This document shows positions 8,227-14,612 of a DNA stretch of 14,612 nucleotides, in pieces. The stretch is from CAZTZL01 sp964617625 (GTDB lineage Bacteria > Zhuqueibacterota > QNDG01 > DSAB01). The stretch spans positions 1 through 14,612 of the forward strand of contig CAZTZL010000069.1 in NCBI GenBank assembly GCA_964617625.1, given 5' to 3'. The translations under genes were made by a program, and so were the position numbers. Below the pieces are notes generated by a model. It was not told the origin of the DNA. It saw only the letters and a list, made by a program, of their open reading frames with translations, and did not search any database. Positions within the stretch are counted from its first letter, which is position 1. Every line of letters starts with the position of its first letter.

Positions 8227-8666
8227 GCCACTTTTTTTGGAAAAAAGTGGCTCAAAAAACACTCGGCTGACGAAAGATCTCCTAAAAATGCCGGTTTGTT
8301 CACTGAAGGAATTGAACTCTTCCCGCTACTGCCAATTGTTTTTATAAATTATTGAAGCGGGATTCAGACAACAATTCCTTCCCGTTCCGAAAAGCAGAAC
8401 GGACGTGAACTTACCGTCATTTTCCGAGACGGAGATTTTTCGAATGCCGAGAAAAAAGTGATTTTTAGTCTGGCCTTTTTGCGGCTAGGGGATTCTGATA
8501 TTTCAAGATATTAACGTATGGGTGGGCATTATTCCGCAAAATGCGGAATAGCGAAGGGGAGTTGTCGGGTGGATATACTCTAGAGGTTTTATCTTTAAGA
8601 GATTATACAAAATTAGGCATTGCAAAAAGGCCGATTCTTTTGGTTCTTTTCTTTAAAGAAAAGAAC
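8227..8666. repeat. Inverted-repeat-rich intergenic block bounded by two palindromes
   Basis: The left boundary is a hairpin with 11-base arms, GCCACTTTTTT (8227-8237) and AAAAAAGTGGC (8241-8251). The right boundary is a perfect 24-base palindrome, arms GTTCTTTTCTTT (8643-8654) and AAAGAAAAGAAC (8655-8666). Between them are GAAGGAATTG/CAATTCCTTC (8305-8314, 8372-8381) enclosing TCCCGCT/AGCGGGA (8321-8327, 8356-8362), then CCGTTC/GAACGG (8382-8387, 8397-8402), CCGTC/GACGG (8414-8418, 8428-8432) and TATTCCGC/GCGGAATA (8530-8537, 8543-8550). Composition differs from both flanks. It may be an interspersed repeat, a non-autonomous mobile element or a structured transcript; the exact ends are not known. 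Confidence 0.5.
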
Positions 8667-8796
8667 AGAATATAATTTAAGTGCTATATGAAAATTTACA
8701 AGTTTATAGGTAATTTATTTTAGCCGAATACTGATGATTTTATTTTTTTATTTTATCCATGTGTTTTATTTATATATTATTAATTTCAGCGTATAT

Positions 8797-8825
8797 TTGA
8801 AAATCGAGGAATGACCTAATATAAT
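8797..8825 (+). promoter_or_regulatory. Near-consensus sigma70 promoter for the upxY-like gene
   Basis: TTGAAA (8797-8802) and a perfect TATAAT (8820-8825) are exactly 17 bases apart. Predicted transcription starts near 8832, giving a leader of about 95 bases before ATG 8927. This is the strongest promoter in the window and probably drives the antiterminator and, by readthrough, the aldolase cassette. Confidence 0.65.
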
Positions 8826-8926
8826 TATTGATCCTGTTCAGAAAATTTTAACCAGTATAGAATCAGACGTTTACAGAACAAGATTCAAGGCTTGACGATA
8901 TTGGTTCGGGAAGAGAAAAAGAATAC

Positions 8927-9445
8927 ATGAACTGTTCACCGGAAGATAAAACACAAAGACACTGGCATGCGCTCTATACACGGTCCCGTTATGAAAAACG
9001 GGTTGCAGATGAAATCCAGAAAAAGGGAATTCCGGCATACCTTCCCATGATGCGAATTTTGAGGCAGTGGAGCGATCGTAAAAAATGGGTGGACGAGCCG
9101 CTTTTTCGCGGGTATGTTTTTATCCAGAGCAATTCAATCGAACGGTATCGTTCTCTCCAGACAGCCGGTGTGGTGCGCATGGTGGAATTTGAGGGAAAAC
9201 CGGCCATTGTCCCCGAAGATGAAATCGACCGCATCAAACGCATTTTGAAAGAGGGCGAATGCGTGGAACCGTGCGATGCGATGTCTGTCGGAGACCGGGT
9301 GTCGATTGTCCGGGGGCCTTTGCTGGGGATTGAGGGAAGACTCATGGAAATTCAGGGGCGGAGCCGCCTCATTGTCTCAGTGCCGTCCATCAATCAGGCA
9401 CTGCGTGTATGTGTTGCCAGGTCGGATGTCAGACCACTCAACTAA
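8927..9445 (+). CDS. NusG-like transcription antiterminator, UpxY/RfaH type
   Basis: A specialised NusG paralogue of 172 residues that would bind RNA polymerase early in a long polysaccharide operon and stop premature termination. The N-terminal NGN domain (about 12-108) starts with HWHALYTRSRYEKRVADEI (12-30) and contains PAYLPM (36-41), the RQWSDRKK stretch (46-53) and PLFRGYVFI (58-66), all typical of capsule-linked UpxY-like proteins. The C-terminal KOW domain (about 118-172) has VGDRVSIVRGPLLGIEGRL (121-139). It is the first gene after a strong promoter and the long gene-free region, as such regulators usually are. ATG 8927 has a weak GGGAAGAG 11 bases upstream. Whether it acts on its own transcript or elsewhere in the genome is inference. 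Confidence 0.88.
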   Translation: MNCSPEDKTQRHWHALYTRSRYEKRVADEIQKKGIPAYLPMMRILRQWSDRKKWVDEPLFRGYVFIQSNSIERYRSLQTAGVVRMVEFEGKPAIVPEDEIDRIKRILKEGECVEPCDAMSVGDRVSIVRGPLLGIEGRLMEIQGRSRLIVSVPSINQALRVCVARSDVRPLN

Positions 9446-9488
9446 AAATGAGCCGATTGGTACGTGATATTTAAAATATAAGTTTTGG

Positions 9489-9518
9489 TTTTCAACATTA
9501 GTTTTAGTAAAATATAAT
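9489..9518 (+). promoter_or_regulatory. Possible second promoter before the aldolase cassette
   Basis: In the 198-base gap after the upxY-like gene, TTTTCA (9489-9494) lies 18 bases before a perfect TATAAT (9513-9518). The -35 matches four of six positions. In such AT-rich DNA a chance match is quite possible, and readthrough from 8797 would also serve the cassette. Confidence 0.35.
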
Positions 9519-9643
9519 TGTTCTGTTTAATCAGTAATGTTCATTTTTGGGACTGAAATGGCGGAGCTGTATTCAAATTATGAAATTGTTTTCTATTTCA
9601 GGATTAAACCGTTTTTCTGTTAAAAATTTGAAATGAAATATTT

Positions 9644-10447
9644 ATGAAAGAAGTCTTTGGCGCTTTTAACATATTTAATTATGAGACCATTCGCGGTGTC
9701 GCGGAAGCTGCATCCAGCGAAAACGAATGTATTTTTTTGCAGACTTCTTCTTCTGTTGTTAAATACTGGTCTCCTGAAAAATTGTTTGAACTGATCTCTT
9801 TGGCTACCCGTGATTTAGACCGTGATTTGTTCAAAATTCATCTTGACCATTGCATTGATCTACAATTGATTGAACAGTGTATTAAAGCCGGATGGGATTC
9901 GGTCATGATCGATGCATCTCACTTGCCGCTTGAAGAGAACATCAATTTGACAAAAGAAGTTGTTGAAAAAGCGCACAATCATCATCTTATTGCGGAAGGA
10001 GAATTGGGTCAAATTTTGGGAGAGGAAGACGGATTGAAAGGCAGCGGTTCCAACAAGGTAAAGGTGGATGAAGTACTTCGATACATCAGCGAAACCAAAG
10101 TCGATTTTTTGGCGGTCGGCATCGGGAACAAGCACGGGCATTATGAAAATGCCGAGGGTGTGCTGGATTTTAATTTATTGGAAAAGATTCACAGGATTGT
10201 CCCGGATCAGCCTCTTGTCCTTCACGGAGGGACCGGACTTTCAGATCAGGACATTCTCCATGCAATCGATCTCGGCATTAAAAAGATTAATATTTCGACC
10301 GAGATCAAGGAAGGGTATTCAAGTTCTTTTCAAAAATACATAGCGGATAATAAAAACTTTAATTTTGTCGCGTTTTCAAAATATACAATTGAAGAAATCA
10401 AACAGCTCGTCATCAAAAAGATCAAATTATTTACAGGGAAAAAATAA
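9644..10447 (+). CDS. Class II (zinc-dependent) fructose/tagatose-bisphosphate-type aldolase
   Basis: Reversible aldol reaction of dihydroxyacetone phosphate with an aldehyde; the substrate here is unknown. The 267 residues are close to the usual 280 or so of the KbaY/GatY/FbaA group. The metal and catalytic residues are all seen: LDHC with Asp68 and His69, AEGELGQILGEEDGL (117-131), GIGNKHGHY with His164 (159-167), LVLHGGTGL with His194 (191-199), and the phosphate-binding KINISTEIK (214-222). It is therefore likely active. ATG 9644 has no clear Shine-Dalgarno; a five-codon mini-frame (9633-9647) overlaps the start and could matter for initiation. The stop TAA shares a base with the kinase ATG (TAATG). 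A kinase, an alcohol dehydrogenase and a nucleotidyltransferase follow, so a role in making an activated small molecule is favoured over glycolysis. Confidence 0.87.
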   Translation: MKEVFGAFNIFNYETIRGVAEAASSENECIFLQTSSSVVKYWSPEKLFELISLATRDLDRDLFKIHLDHCIDLQLIEQCIKAGWDSVMIDASHLPLEENINLTKEVVEKAHNHHLIAEGELGQILGEEDGLKGSGSNKVKVDEVLRYISETKVDFLAVGIGNKHGHYENAEGVLDFNLLEKIHRIVPDQPLVLHGGTGLSDQDILHAIDLGIKKINISTEIKEGYSSSFQKYIADNKNFNFVAFSKYTIEEIKQLVIKKIKLFTGKK

Positions 10448-11982
10448 TGATATTGATTTTAAATTTAGGGCTCAAGAGTATCCGGGCCATTGTGTTTAAT
10501 GAAAAAGGCCAAAAATTAAAATCCGTTTCCAGGCCGGTTAATACTTTTTTACACGGAGAACAGGTTGAACAGGATCCCGAGGAGTGGTGGCAAAAAGGGA
10601 TAGAAGTCATACGGGAAGCTGTTCAGGAGAGTGAAATAAAAAAATCAGTACAATATATCACAGTTACTTCTTCCTCTTCCTGCCTGGTGCCTGTCAACGG
10701 TGCCGGACAGTCTGTCTCGAGCAGCATTATGGTATCGGACAGGCGTGCGGTTCCGCAGGCAGAACAGCTAAAGAAAATGAGTGAATTCCAATCCCTTCAG
10801 GAAGAGAATCCCAATGTTTCCGCACAGCCGTCTTTGATGATTCCAAAAATCATGTGGATGCAAAAACATGAACCGGAATTGTTTTCCCAAACAAAATATT
10901 TTCTGTCTCCCAATGATTTTCTTATTCATCGAATGACCCAAATCGTCGTCACCGATGTGCTCAATGCGGAAAAATTTTATTACGATTCTAAAAAGAAAAG
11001 CTATCCGGGTGCCTTATTGAAAGGCCTTCAAATTCCCGAGGAAACACTGCCCCCGGTTAAAAATATCGGCAGTGAGATCGGCCCCGTATCGACAGAATTT
11101 AAAAGCCGGATCTCATTTCCTGCCAACAGAGAAATCAAGGTGATTTTAACCACGTATGATGCCATATGCGCTTTTTTTGGTTCGGGTGTATCCGATGAAG
11201 GGGAAGCCTGTGATGTGTCCGGCACCATTTCCTCTTTAAGGGTATTAACAAAAAAGAGGCCGGAAAGAATCAATACGCAGATATACACCCAGTATGAACC
11301 CACCCAAGATATTTTTATCATCGGCGGTTCAAATAATATGGGTGGAGGTTTAATTGAATGGGTCAAACAATGTTTTTACCGGGATGATAAATATCCTTAT
11401 GAAGCCATGGAGAATGAAGCCAAAGAAAGTTTGCCCGGCGGCCACGGGATCATTTTCCTGCCCTACTTGCTGGGAGAAAGGGCCCCTTTATGGGATACAT
11501 CGGCGCGCGGTGTGTTTTTTGGCCTGGAAAGATCTCATACCCGGAAAGAACTGATTCGGGCTGTTTTTGAGAGTGTCGGATATTCTATTTTTCAGCTGAT
11601 GGAATCGATTGAATCTCAAGGCATTCATGTCAAGACGGTCAGGTTCTCAGGCGGGCTTGCCCGCATCAAACTCATTGCCCAGATCAAAGCGGATATTTTC
11701 GGCAAAGAAGTGCAACTCGTCGATGAATTTGAAACGACATCGCTTGGCGCGTTTATTTTGGCCGGTATCAGTATCCGGTTATTTTCATCTCTAACAGAAG
11801 CCACAAAAATCGTAAGGACCCGTGAGGTTGTCATCCCGAATGCCGATAACATGGAGTTGTACAGTAAGTTTTTTGAATTGTACAAAGAAGTTTATCAAAT
11901 ACTAAAACCCGTTTATTTGAAAAGGCAAAAGCTGGTATCCGAAGCCTATTTTGAAAAAATAGAAAGAATTGACAACTTATGA
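10447..11982 (+). CDS. FGGY-family carbohydrate (polyol/ketose) kinase
   Basis: ATP-dependent kinase of the glycerol kinase/xylulokinase family, 511 residues, full length. Recognisable parts are SDRRA with Asp98 (97-101), TTYDAICAFFGSG holding the likely catalytic base Asp238 (235-247), FLPYLLGERAPLWD (337-350), ARGVFFGL (353-360) and the C-terminal ATP-binding SGGLARIKLIAQIKADIFG (401-419). It looks most like xylulokinases. Odd point: the N-terminal phosphate loop reads LNLGLKSIR (5-13), where the family normally has D-x-GTTSxR, so the metal-binding Asp is Asn and the TTS is lost. Activity may be retained (related acetate kinases use Asn there) or changed. Start overlaps the aldolase stop; end overlaps the next gene by four bases (ATGA). 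Substrate unknown. Confidence 0.87.
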   Translation: MILILNLGLKSIRAIVFNEKGQKLKSVSRPVNTFLHGEQVEQDPEEWWQKGIEVIREAVQESEIKKSVQYITVTSSSSCLVPVNGAGQSVSSSIMVSDRRAVPQAEQLKKMSEFQSLQEENPNVSAQPSLMIPKIMWMQKHEPELFSQTKYFLSPNDFLIHRMTQIVVTDVLNAEKFYYDSKKKSYPGALLKGLQIPEETLPPVKNIGSEIGPVSTEFKSRISFPANREIKVILTTYDAICAFFGSGVSDEGEACDVSGTISSLRVLTKKRPERINTQIYTQYEPTQDIFIIGGSNNMGGGLIEWVKQCFYRDDKYPYEAMENEAKESLPGGHGIIFLPYLLGERAPLWDTSARGVFFGLERSHTRKELIRAVFESVGYSIFQLMESIESQGIHVKTVRFSGGLARIKLIAQIKADIFGKEVQLVDEFETTSLGAFILAGISIRLFSSLTEATKIVRTREVVIPNADNMELYSKFFELYKEVYQILKPVYLKRQKLVSEAYFEKIERIDNL

Positions 11983-13142
11983 TGAATGAAGAAGATCTGT
12001 ACCGGATGGAATTTTTAGCTCCCACGAAGCTTGTTTTCGGCGAGGGGGAAATCAATAATATTTCCAGGCACCTTAACTTTGCGGAAAAGATTCTTCTGGT
12101 GACCGATAAACAGGCCGCGGAAAAAAGCGGCGCACTGGCGAAGATTAAAACCGCCTTAAAACACCTCGATTTGACGCATTGCTCAAATATTACTTCCAAC
12201 CCAAAATCGGATGAGATCAATGAAGCTGTACAGCTTGGAATAGAAAAGAGAATACAGGCTGTTATGGGTATAGGCGGGGGAAGCGTAATGGATGCGGCAA
12301 AAGCCATTGCCGCCTGTATTCCGGGAGGAGAGCCGGTCGAACATTTTATCCGTCAGGGCATTCCGGCGCCCGGATCCACACTGCCCATCATCGCGGTTCC
12401 GACGACAGCCGGCACCGGTTCTGAAATGAGCAAGGGAGCCATCATTACCGATGTCGAGGGAAAAAGAAAAACAGGACTGCGCGGGGAAGCCTTGTTTCCG
12501 CGTCTCGCTATCGTCGATCCTGAACTGACCTATTCACTACCCCGGCACATCACGGCTGAGACCGGTTTTGATATTTTGACCCACGCTATTGAAACCATGA
12601 TATCAAAGAAGGCAAATCCCATTACGGTTTTGTTTTCTGAATATTCCGTTAAAACAGTTGCGGTCTTTTTGCCGAGGGTTATAAAAAATGGACAGGATCG
12701 TGAAGCGCGCAGGAAACTGATGCTGGCCAGCACGCTGGGCGGGATCAATCTGGCCAATTCCAGCACCTGTCTTCCACACCGGATGCAGTACCCCCTTGGC
12801 GCACATACCAACTGCAGCCATGCACGCGGCCTGGCATCGCTGTATCAAGCGTGGTGCAGGCGGACGGTTCCTTATGTTGTGGAGCAGTTTGCGCAGATCG
12901 CCGAGGTTTTGCCGGGAGAGCCGTTCACAAAAAATGCATCGATGGAAGAAAAAGCAAATTCGATCACCGAGAGAATCGAATCGTTTATGAAAACAATAGA
13001 AGTCAATCACCGGATGCGCGATTTCGGTTTGCCGCAGGGAATGTGCGCACAACTGGTGGATGAAATCGAGGGCAATCTGACCCTGGATCCGGGCGACACT
13101 TCAAAGGAAGCTGTTCTGAAAATCTATCAGGAATCGTGGTAA
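11979..13142 (+). CDS. Iron-containing (group III) alcohol dehydrogenase
   Basis: NAD(P)H-linked reduction of an aldehyde or ketone to an alcohol, or the reverse. Of 387 residues, motifs are the nucleotide-binding GIGGGSVMDAAKAIA (97-111), PTTAGTGSE (141-149) and the four metal ligands Asp198, His202 (GFDILTHAIE), His267 (CLPHRMQ) and His281 (CSHARGL), with the same spacing as in lactaldehyde reductase FucO. Relatives include FucO, 1,3-propanediol dehydrogenase and phosphonoacetaldehyde or hydroxyethylphosphonate dehydrogenases, so the family alone does not give the substrate. It overlaps the kinase stop (ATGA) and sits 11 bases before the nucleotidyltransferase, so all four genes are probably translated together. 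Start ATG 11979 or the next codon, ATG 11982. Confidence 0.9.
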   Translation: MMNEEDLYRMEFLAPTKLVFGEGEINNISRHLNFAEKILLVTDKQAAEKSGALAKIKTALKHLDLTHCSNITSNPKSDEINEAVQLGIEKRIQAVMGIGGGSVMDAAKAIAACIPGGEPVEHFIRQGIPAPGSTLPIIAVPTTAGTGSEMSKGAIITDVEGKRKTGLRGEALFPRLAIVDPELTYSLPRHITAETGFDILTHAIETMISKKANPITVLFSEYSVKTVAVFLPRVIKNGQDREARRKLMLASTLGGINLANSSTCLPHRMQYPLGAHTNCSHARGLASLYQAWCRRTVPYVVEQFAQIAEVLPGEPFTKNASMEEKANSITERIESFMKTIEVNHRMRDFGLPQGMCAQLVDEIEGNLTLDPGDTSKEAVLKIYQESW

Positions 13143-13153
13143 AGGAGAATTGA

Positions 13154-13873
13154 ATGCAGGCAATCATCATGGCGGCCGGCTACGGACGCCGTCTGGAACA
13201 AATCACAAATGGAAAACCGAAATCCTATTTAACAATCAACGGCGAAACATTGATCGAAAGACAATTGCGTCTTATCAGAAGAATCGGGATTAAAGATATT
13301 ATTATTGTCACCGGCTATCAAAAAAACAGATTCGAGACAGATTTTGCGTCACAGGATGTGACGTTTGCATTCAATCCTTTTTACATGACCACCAATGTGC
13401 TGGTCTCCTTCTGGTGCGCCCAGCACCTGCTGCATGATGATTTTCTTTATCTGCACGCGGATACCATTTTTCATGAAAAAATATTTGAAAATCTGATCGC
13501 TGCCGAACAGGATATTGTTCTGCCGATTGATTTCAAAACCTGCAAAGAAGAAGACATGAAGGTGAAGATTGTCAACGATGCGGTAGTGGAAATCAACAAA
13601 GAAATGTCTTCCGATACAGCGGACGGCGAATTTATCGGAGTGACGAAAATCCGGTCGCGTGTTCTGAAAGATTTAAAAGCGGTGGTCGTCAAAGCCATGG
13701 AAGAAAACCGGTTTCAGTCGTTTTTCGAACATGCCATTCAGGAATTGATCGATCTTAAAAAAGCGCATGTCGGATGTATTCCGACGGACGGCCTGCCCTG
13801 GTGCGAGATTGATTTTGAAGAGGATTACCAGAGAACAAAAGAATTGTTCAAATCAAGCGATCAAACCAGTTGA
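13154..13873 (+). CDS. NTP transferase, LicC/PntC-like (probable CTP:phosphoalcohol cytidylyltransferase)
   Basis: Likely transfers CMP (or NMP) from an NTP to a small phosphorylated alcohol, giving a CDP-type donor. The 239-residue GT-A fold has AAGYGRRL (7-14) followed by KPKSYLTINGETLIERQL (21-38), IIIVTGYQ (49-56), the NPFYMTTNVLVSFW segment (74-87) typical of phosphocholine/phosphonate cytidylyltransferases, and GLPWCEID (213-220) supplying metal-binding acids near the end. The usual GD of the first metal site is replaced by His-Ala-Asp (101-103), so Asp103 should serve. AAGGAG (13142-13147) sits six bases before ATG 13154 and overlaps the preceding stop. Sugar-1-phosphate specificity is possible, but the N-P-x-Y…T-N pattern favours choline-P-, inositol-P- or phosphonate-like substrates. 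It is the last gene of the four-gene cassette. Confidence 0.82.
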   Translation: MQAIIMAAGYGRRLEQITNGKPKSYLTINGETLIERQLRLIRRIGIKDIIIVTGYQKNRFETDFASQDVTFAFNPFYMTTNVLVSFWCAQHLLHDDFLYLHADTIFHEKIFENLIAAEQDIVLPIDFKTCKEEDMKVKIVNDAVVEINKEMSSDTADGEFIGVTKIRSRVLKDLKAVVVKAMEENRFQSFFEHAIQELIDLKKAHVGCIPTDGLPWCEIDFEEDYQRTKELFKSSDQTS

Positions 13874-13910
13874 CGTATTATGGTCAGGTTTTTTAATATA
13901 ATTATAAACA

Positions 13911-14026
13911 TGTCATTTCGAACCCCGGTATTTCGGGGTGAGAAATCTTTTAGCATATACCACTATTAGATTTCTCTCCCGATATTCTATACTATTTTTT
14001 AATGGAGAATCGGGATCGAAATGACA
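13911..14026. repeat. Three-armed palindromic element (two inverted GTCATTTCGA…GAGAAATCT units)
   Basis: An 11-base outer stem, TGTCATTTCGA (13911-13921) with TCGAAATGACA (14016-14026), encloses three side-by-side hairpins. Arm A: ACCCCG/CGGGGT (13922-13927, 13934-13939). Arm B: GAGAAATCT/AGATTTCTC (13940-13948, 13968-13976). Arm C: CCCGAT/ATCGGG (13978-13983, 14009-14014), extendable with one mismatch. Arms join with zero or one unpaired base, a cloverleaf shape. The element is two inverted copies of one unit; arms A and C differ in sequence but both pair. Similar GTCATTTCGA…GAGAAATCT repeats are, from memory, common between genes in FCB-group bacteria. It lies between the cassette and rfbC and might also end transcription. 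Confidence 0.75.
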
Positions 14027-14075
14027 GGTGTTGTTATATTTACAATTCTGCATAAAGGATTAAATTAGTATCGAC

Positions 14076-14612
14076 ATGAAAATTTCACGGACAGCCATTC
14101 CGGATGTGGTTCTCATTGAACCGGACGTGTTTCGCGATGACCGCGGATATTTTTTTGAAAGCTACAACGCGGCCCGTTTTGAATCCGCTCTATCAAAACT
14201 CGTCTTTGTCCAGGACAACGAAGCGTGCAGTCAGTACGGCGTCATACGGGGCCTGCATTACCAGGTCGAACCCTTTGCCCAGTCCAAACTGGTGAGGGTG
14301 ATACAGGGCCGTGTGTTAGATGTCGCTGTGGATATCCGCAAGCATTCACCTCATTTTGGAAAATACGTTGCTGAGGAGTTGAGCGGGGAGAATAAAAAGC
14401 AGCTCTTGATTCCCAAAGGATTTGCACATGGGTATGTCGTTCTGAGCGAAACAGCCGTCTTTTTGTATAAAGTGGATAATTATTATTCCAAAGATCACGA
14501 ACGGGGTATCCGCTACAATGATCCCGGTCTGCATATCGACTGGCGCCTTCCGAAGGATGACCTGAAATTGTCCGAAAAAGATTTGGAACTGCCGGGTTTC
14601 AAGGATGCGGAA
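14076..14612 (+). CDS. rfbC: dTDP-4-dehydrorhamnose 3,5-epimerase, stop codon outside window
   Basis: Third step of dTDP-L-rhamnose synthesis: epimerises C3 and C5 of dTDP-4-keto-6-deoxyglucose, the product of RfbB. A cupin-fold enzyme; I translated 179 codons from ATG 14076 with no stop before the window edge. Usual length is about 180-190, so only a few residues are missing. Motifs are FRDDRGYFFESY (19-30), FVQDN (44-48), VIRGLHYQ with catalytic His61 (56-63), DVAVDIR (82-88), IPKGFAHGY (112-120), YKVDNYYS with the candidate acid Tyr (131-138) and SEKDLELPGF with Asp169 (166-175). It follows the palindromic element and a 50-base AT-rich stretch. The ribosome-binding site is weak (AAAGGA at 14054-14059 is distant). 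rfbA and rfbD probably lie to the right, which cannot be checked here. Confidence 0.94.
   Translation, partial: MKISRTAIPDVVLIEPDVFRDDRGYFFESYNAARFESALSKLVFVQDNEACSQYGVIRGLHYQVEPFAQSKLVRVIQGRVLDVAVDIRKHSPHFGKYVAEELSGENKKQLLIPKGFAHGYVVLSETAVFLYKVDNYYSKDHERGIRYNDPGLHIDWRLPKDDLKLSEKDLELPGFKDAE

Larger units (their letters stand above)
7930..8926. other. Long gene-free region with inverted-repeat block
   Basis: Nearly 1 kb with no supported gene. 7930-8220 and 8667-8790 are very AT-rich and featureless to my eye. Between them, 8221-8666 is richer in GC and packed with inverted repeats (listed separately). A near-consensus promoter for the upxY-like gene sits at 8797-8825. No tRNA or other RNA gene was recognised, and I see no clear terminator for the sulfate group. 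Confidence 0.7.

Noticed and set aside
8227..8251. Hairpin as a terminator for the sulfate gene group
   Set aside because: No U-tract follows in either direction, and it is about 300 bases past the stop.
8225..8346. ATG-started frame of about 41 codons in the inverted-repeat block
   Set aside because: No Shine-Dalgarno, its start lies inside the palindrome, and the product resembles nothing I recognise.
8892..8897. TTGACG as a -35 for the upxY-like gene
   Set aside because: No -10-like hexamer lies at 15-19 bases; the site at 8797-8825 is far better.
11979..13873. Phosphonate biosynthesis (hydroxyethylphosphonate dehydrogenase plus phosphonate cytidylyltransferase)
   Set aside because: The families overlap with those pathways, but PEP mutase and phosphonopyruvate decarboxylase are absent and the coupled partners are an aldolase and a sugar-type kinase. 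Kept only as an alternative.

Overview
The window looks like part of a surface or exopolysaccharide locus from an uncultivated-type bacterium. Genes are moderate in GC and the long intergenic stretches are very AT-rich. Usable Shine-Dalgarno sites precede several genes, and TTG starts are likely for two. A GTCATTTCGA…GAGAAATCT palindromic repeat at 13911-14026 resembles repeats I associate with Bacteroidota and neighbouring FCB-group phyla. The clear Shine-Dalgarno sites argue against a typical Bacteroidota. I place it only tentatively in the wider FCB group.

Layout. (1) On the minus strand, 1-2209, lie rfbB (dTDP-glucose 4,6-dehydratase) and then a UDP-N-acetylhexosamine or UDP-glucose-type dehydrogenase that runs off the left edge. 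(2) A 462-bp AT-rich divergent region holds a good sigma70-like promoter pointing right. (3) A plus-strand group, 2672-7929, contains a DUF5674 protein, an overlapping small unknown protein, CysQ, an SLC13 permease with two RCK_C domains, and a fused ATP sulfurylase/APS kinase. The last three form a module for taking up sulfate, making PAPS and removing PAP. No sulfite- or PAPS-reducing enzyme is present, so sulfation of a glycan is a plausible use. (4) About 1 kb without genes, 7930-8926, carries a GC-richer block with several inverted repeats, then a near-consensus promoter. (5) A UpxY/RfaH-type NusG paralogue at 8927 probably antiterminates the downstream glycan operon. (6) Four tightly coupled genes, 9644-13873, encode a class II aldolase, an FGGY kinase, an iron-dependent alcohol dehydrogenase and a LicC/PntC-like nucleotidyltransferase. 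(7) A three-armed palindrome follows. (8) rfbC (dTDP-4-dehydrorhamnose 3,5-epimerase) reaches the right edge, almost complete.

How the genes fit together. The dehydrogenase, RfbB and RfbC make nucleotide sugars: a uronic-acid-type sugar and dTDP-rhamnose or a relative. The sulfate module supplies PAPS. The four-gene cassette reads like a route that builds, reduces and phosphorylates a small polyol or alcohol and activates it with a nucleotide (probably CDP). This would donate an unusual non-sugar or polyol-phosphate substituent. The cassette is the best candidate here for an undescribed pathway, but its substrate cannot be read from sequence alone. A catabolic reading (ketose kinase, aldolase, FucO-like reductase) remains possible. 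No rRNA, tRNA, CRISPR array or transposase gene was seen.
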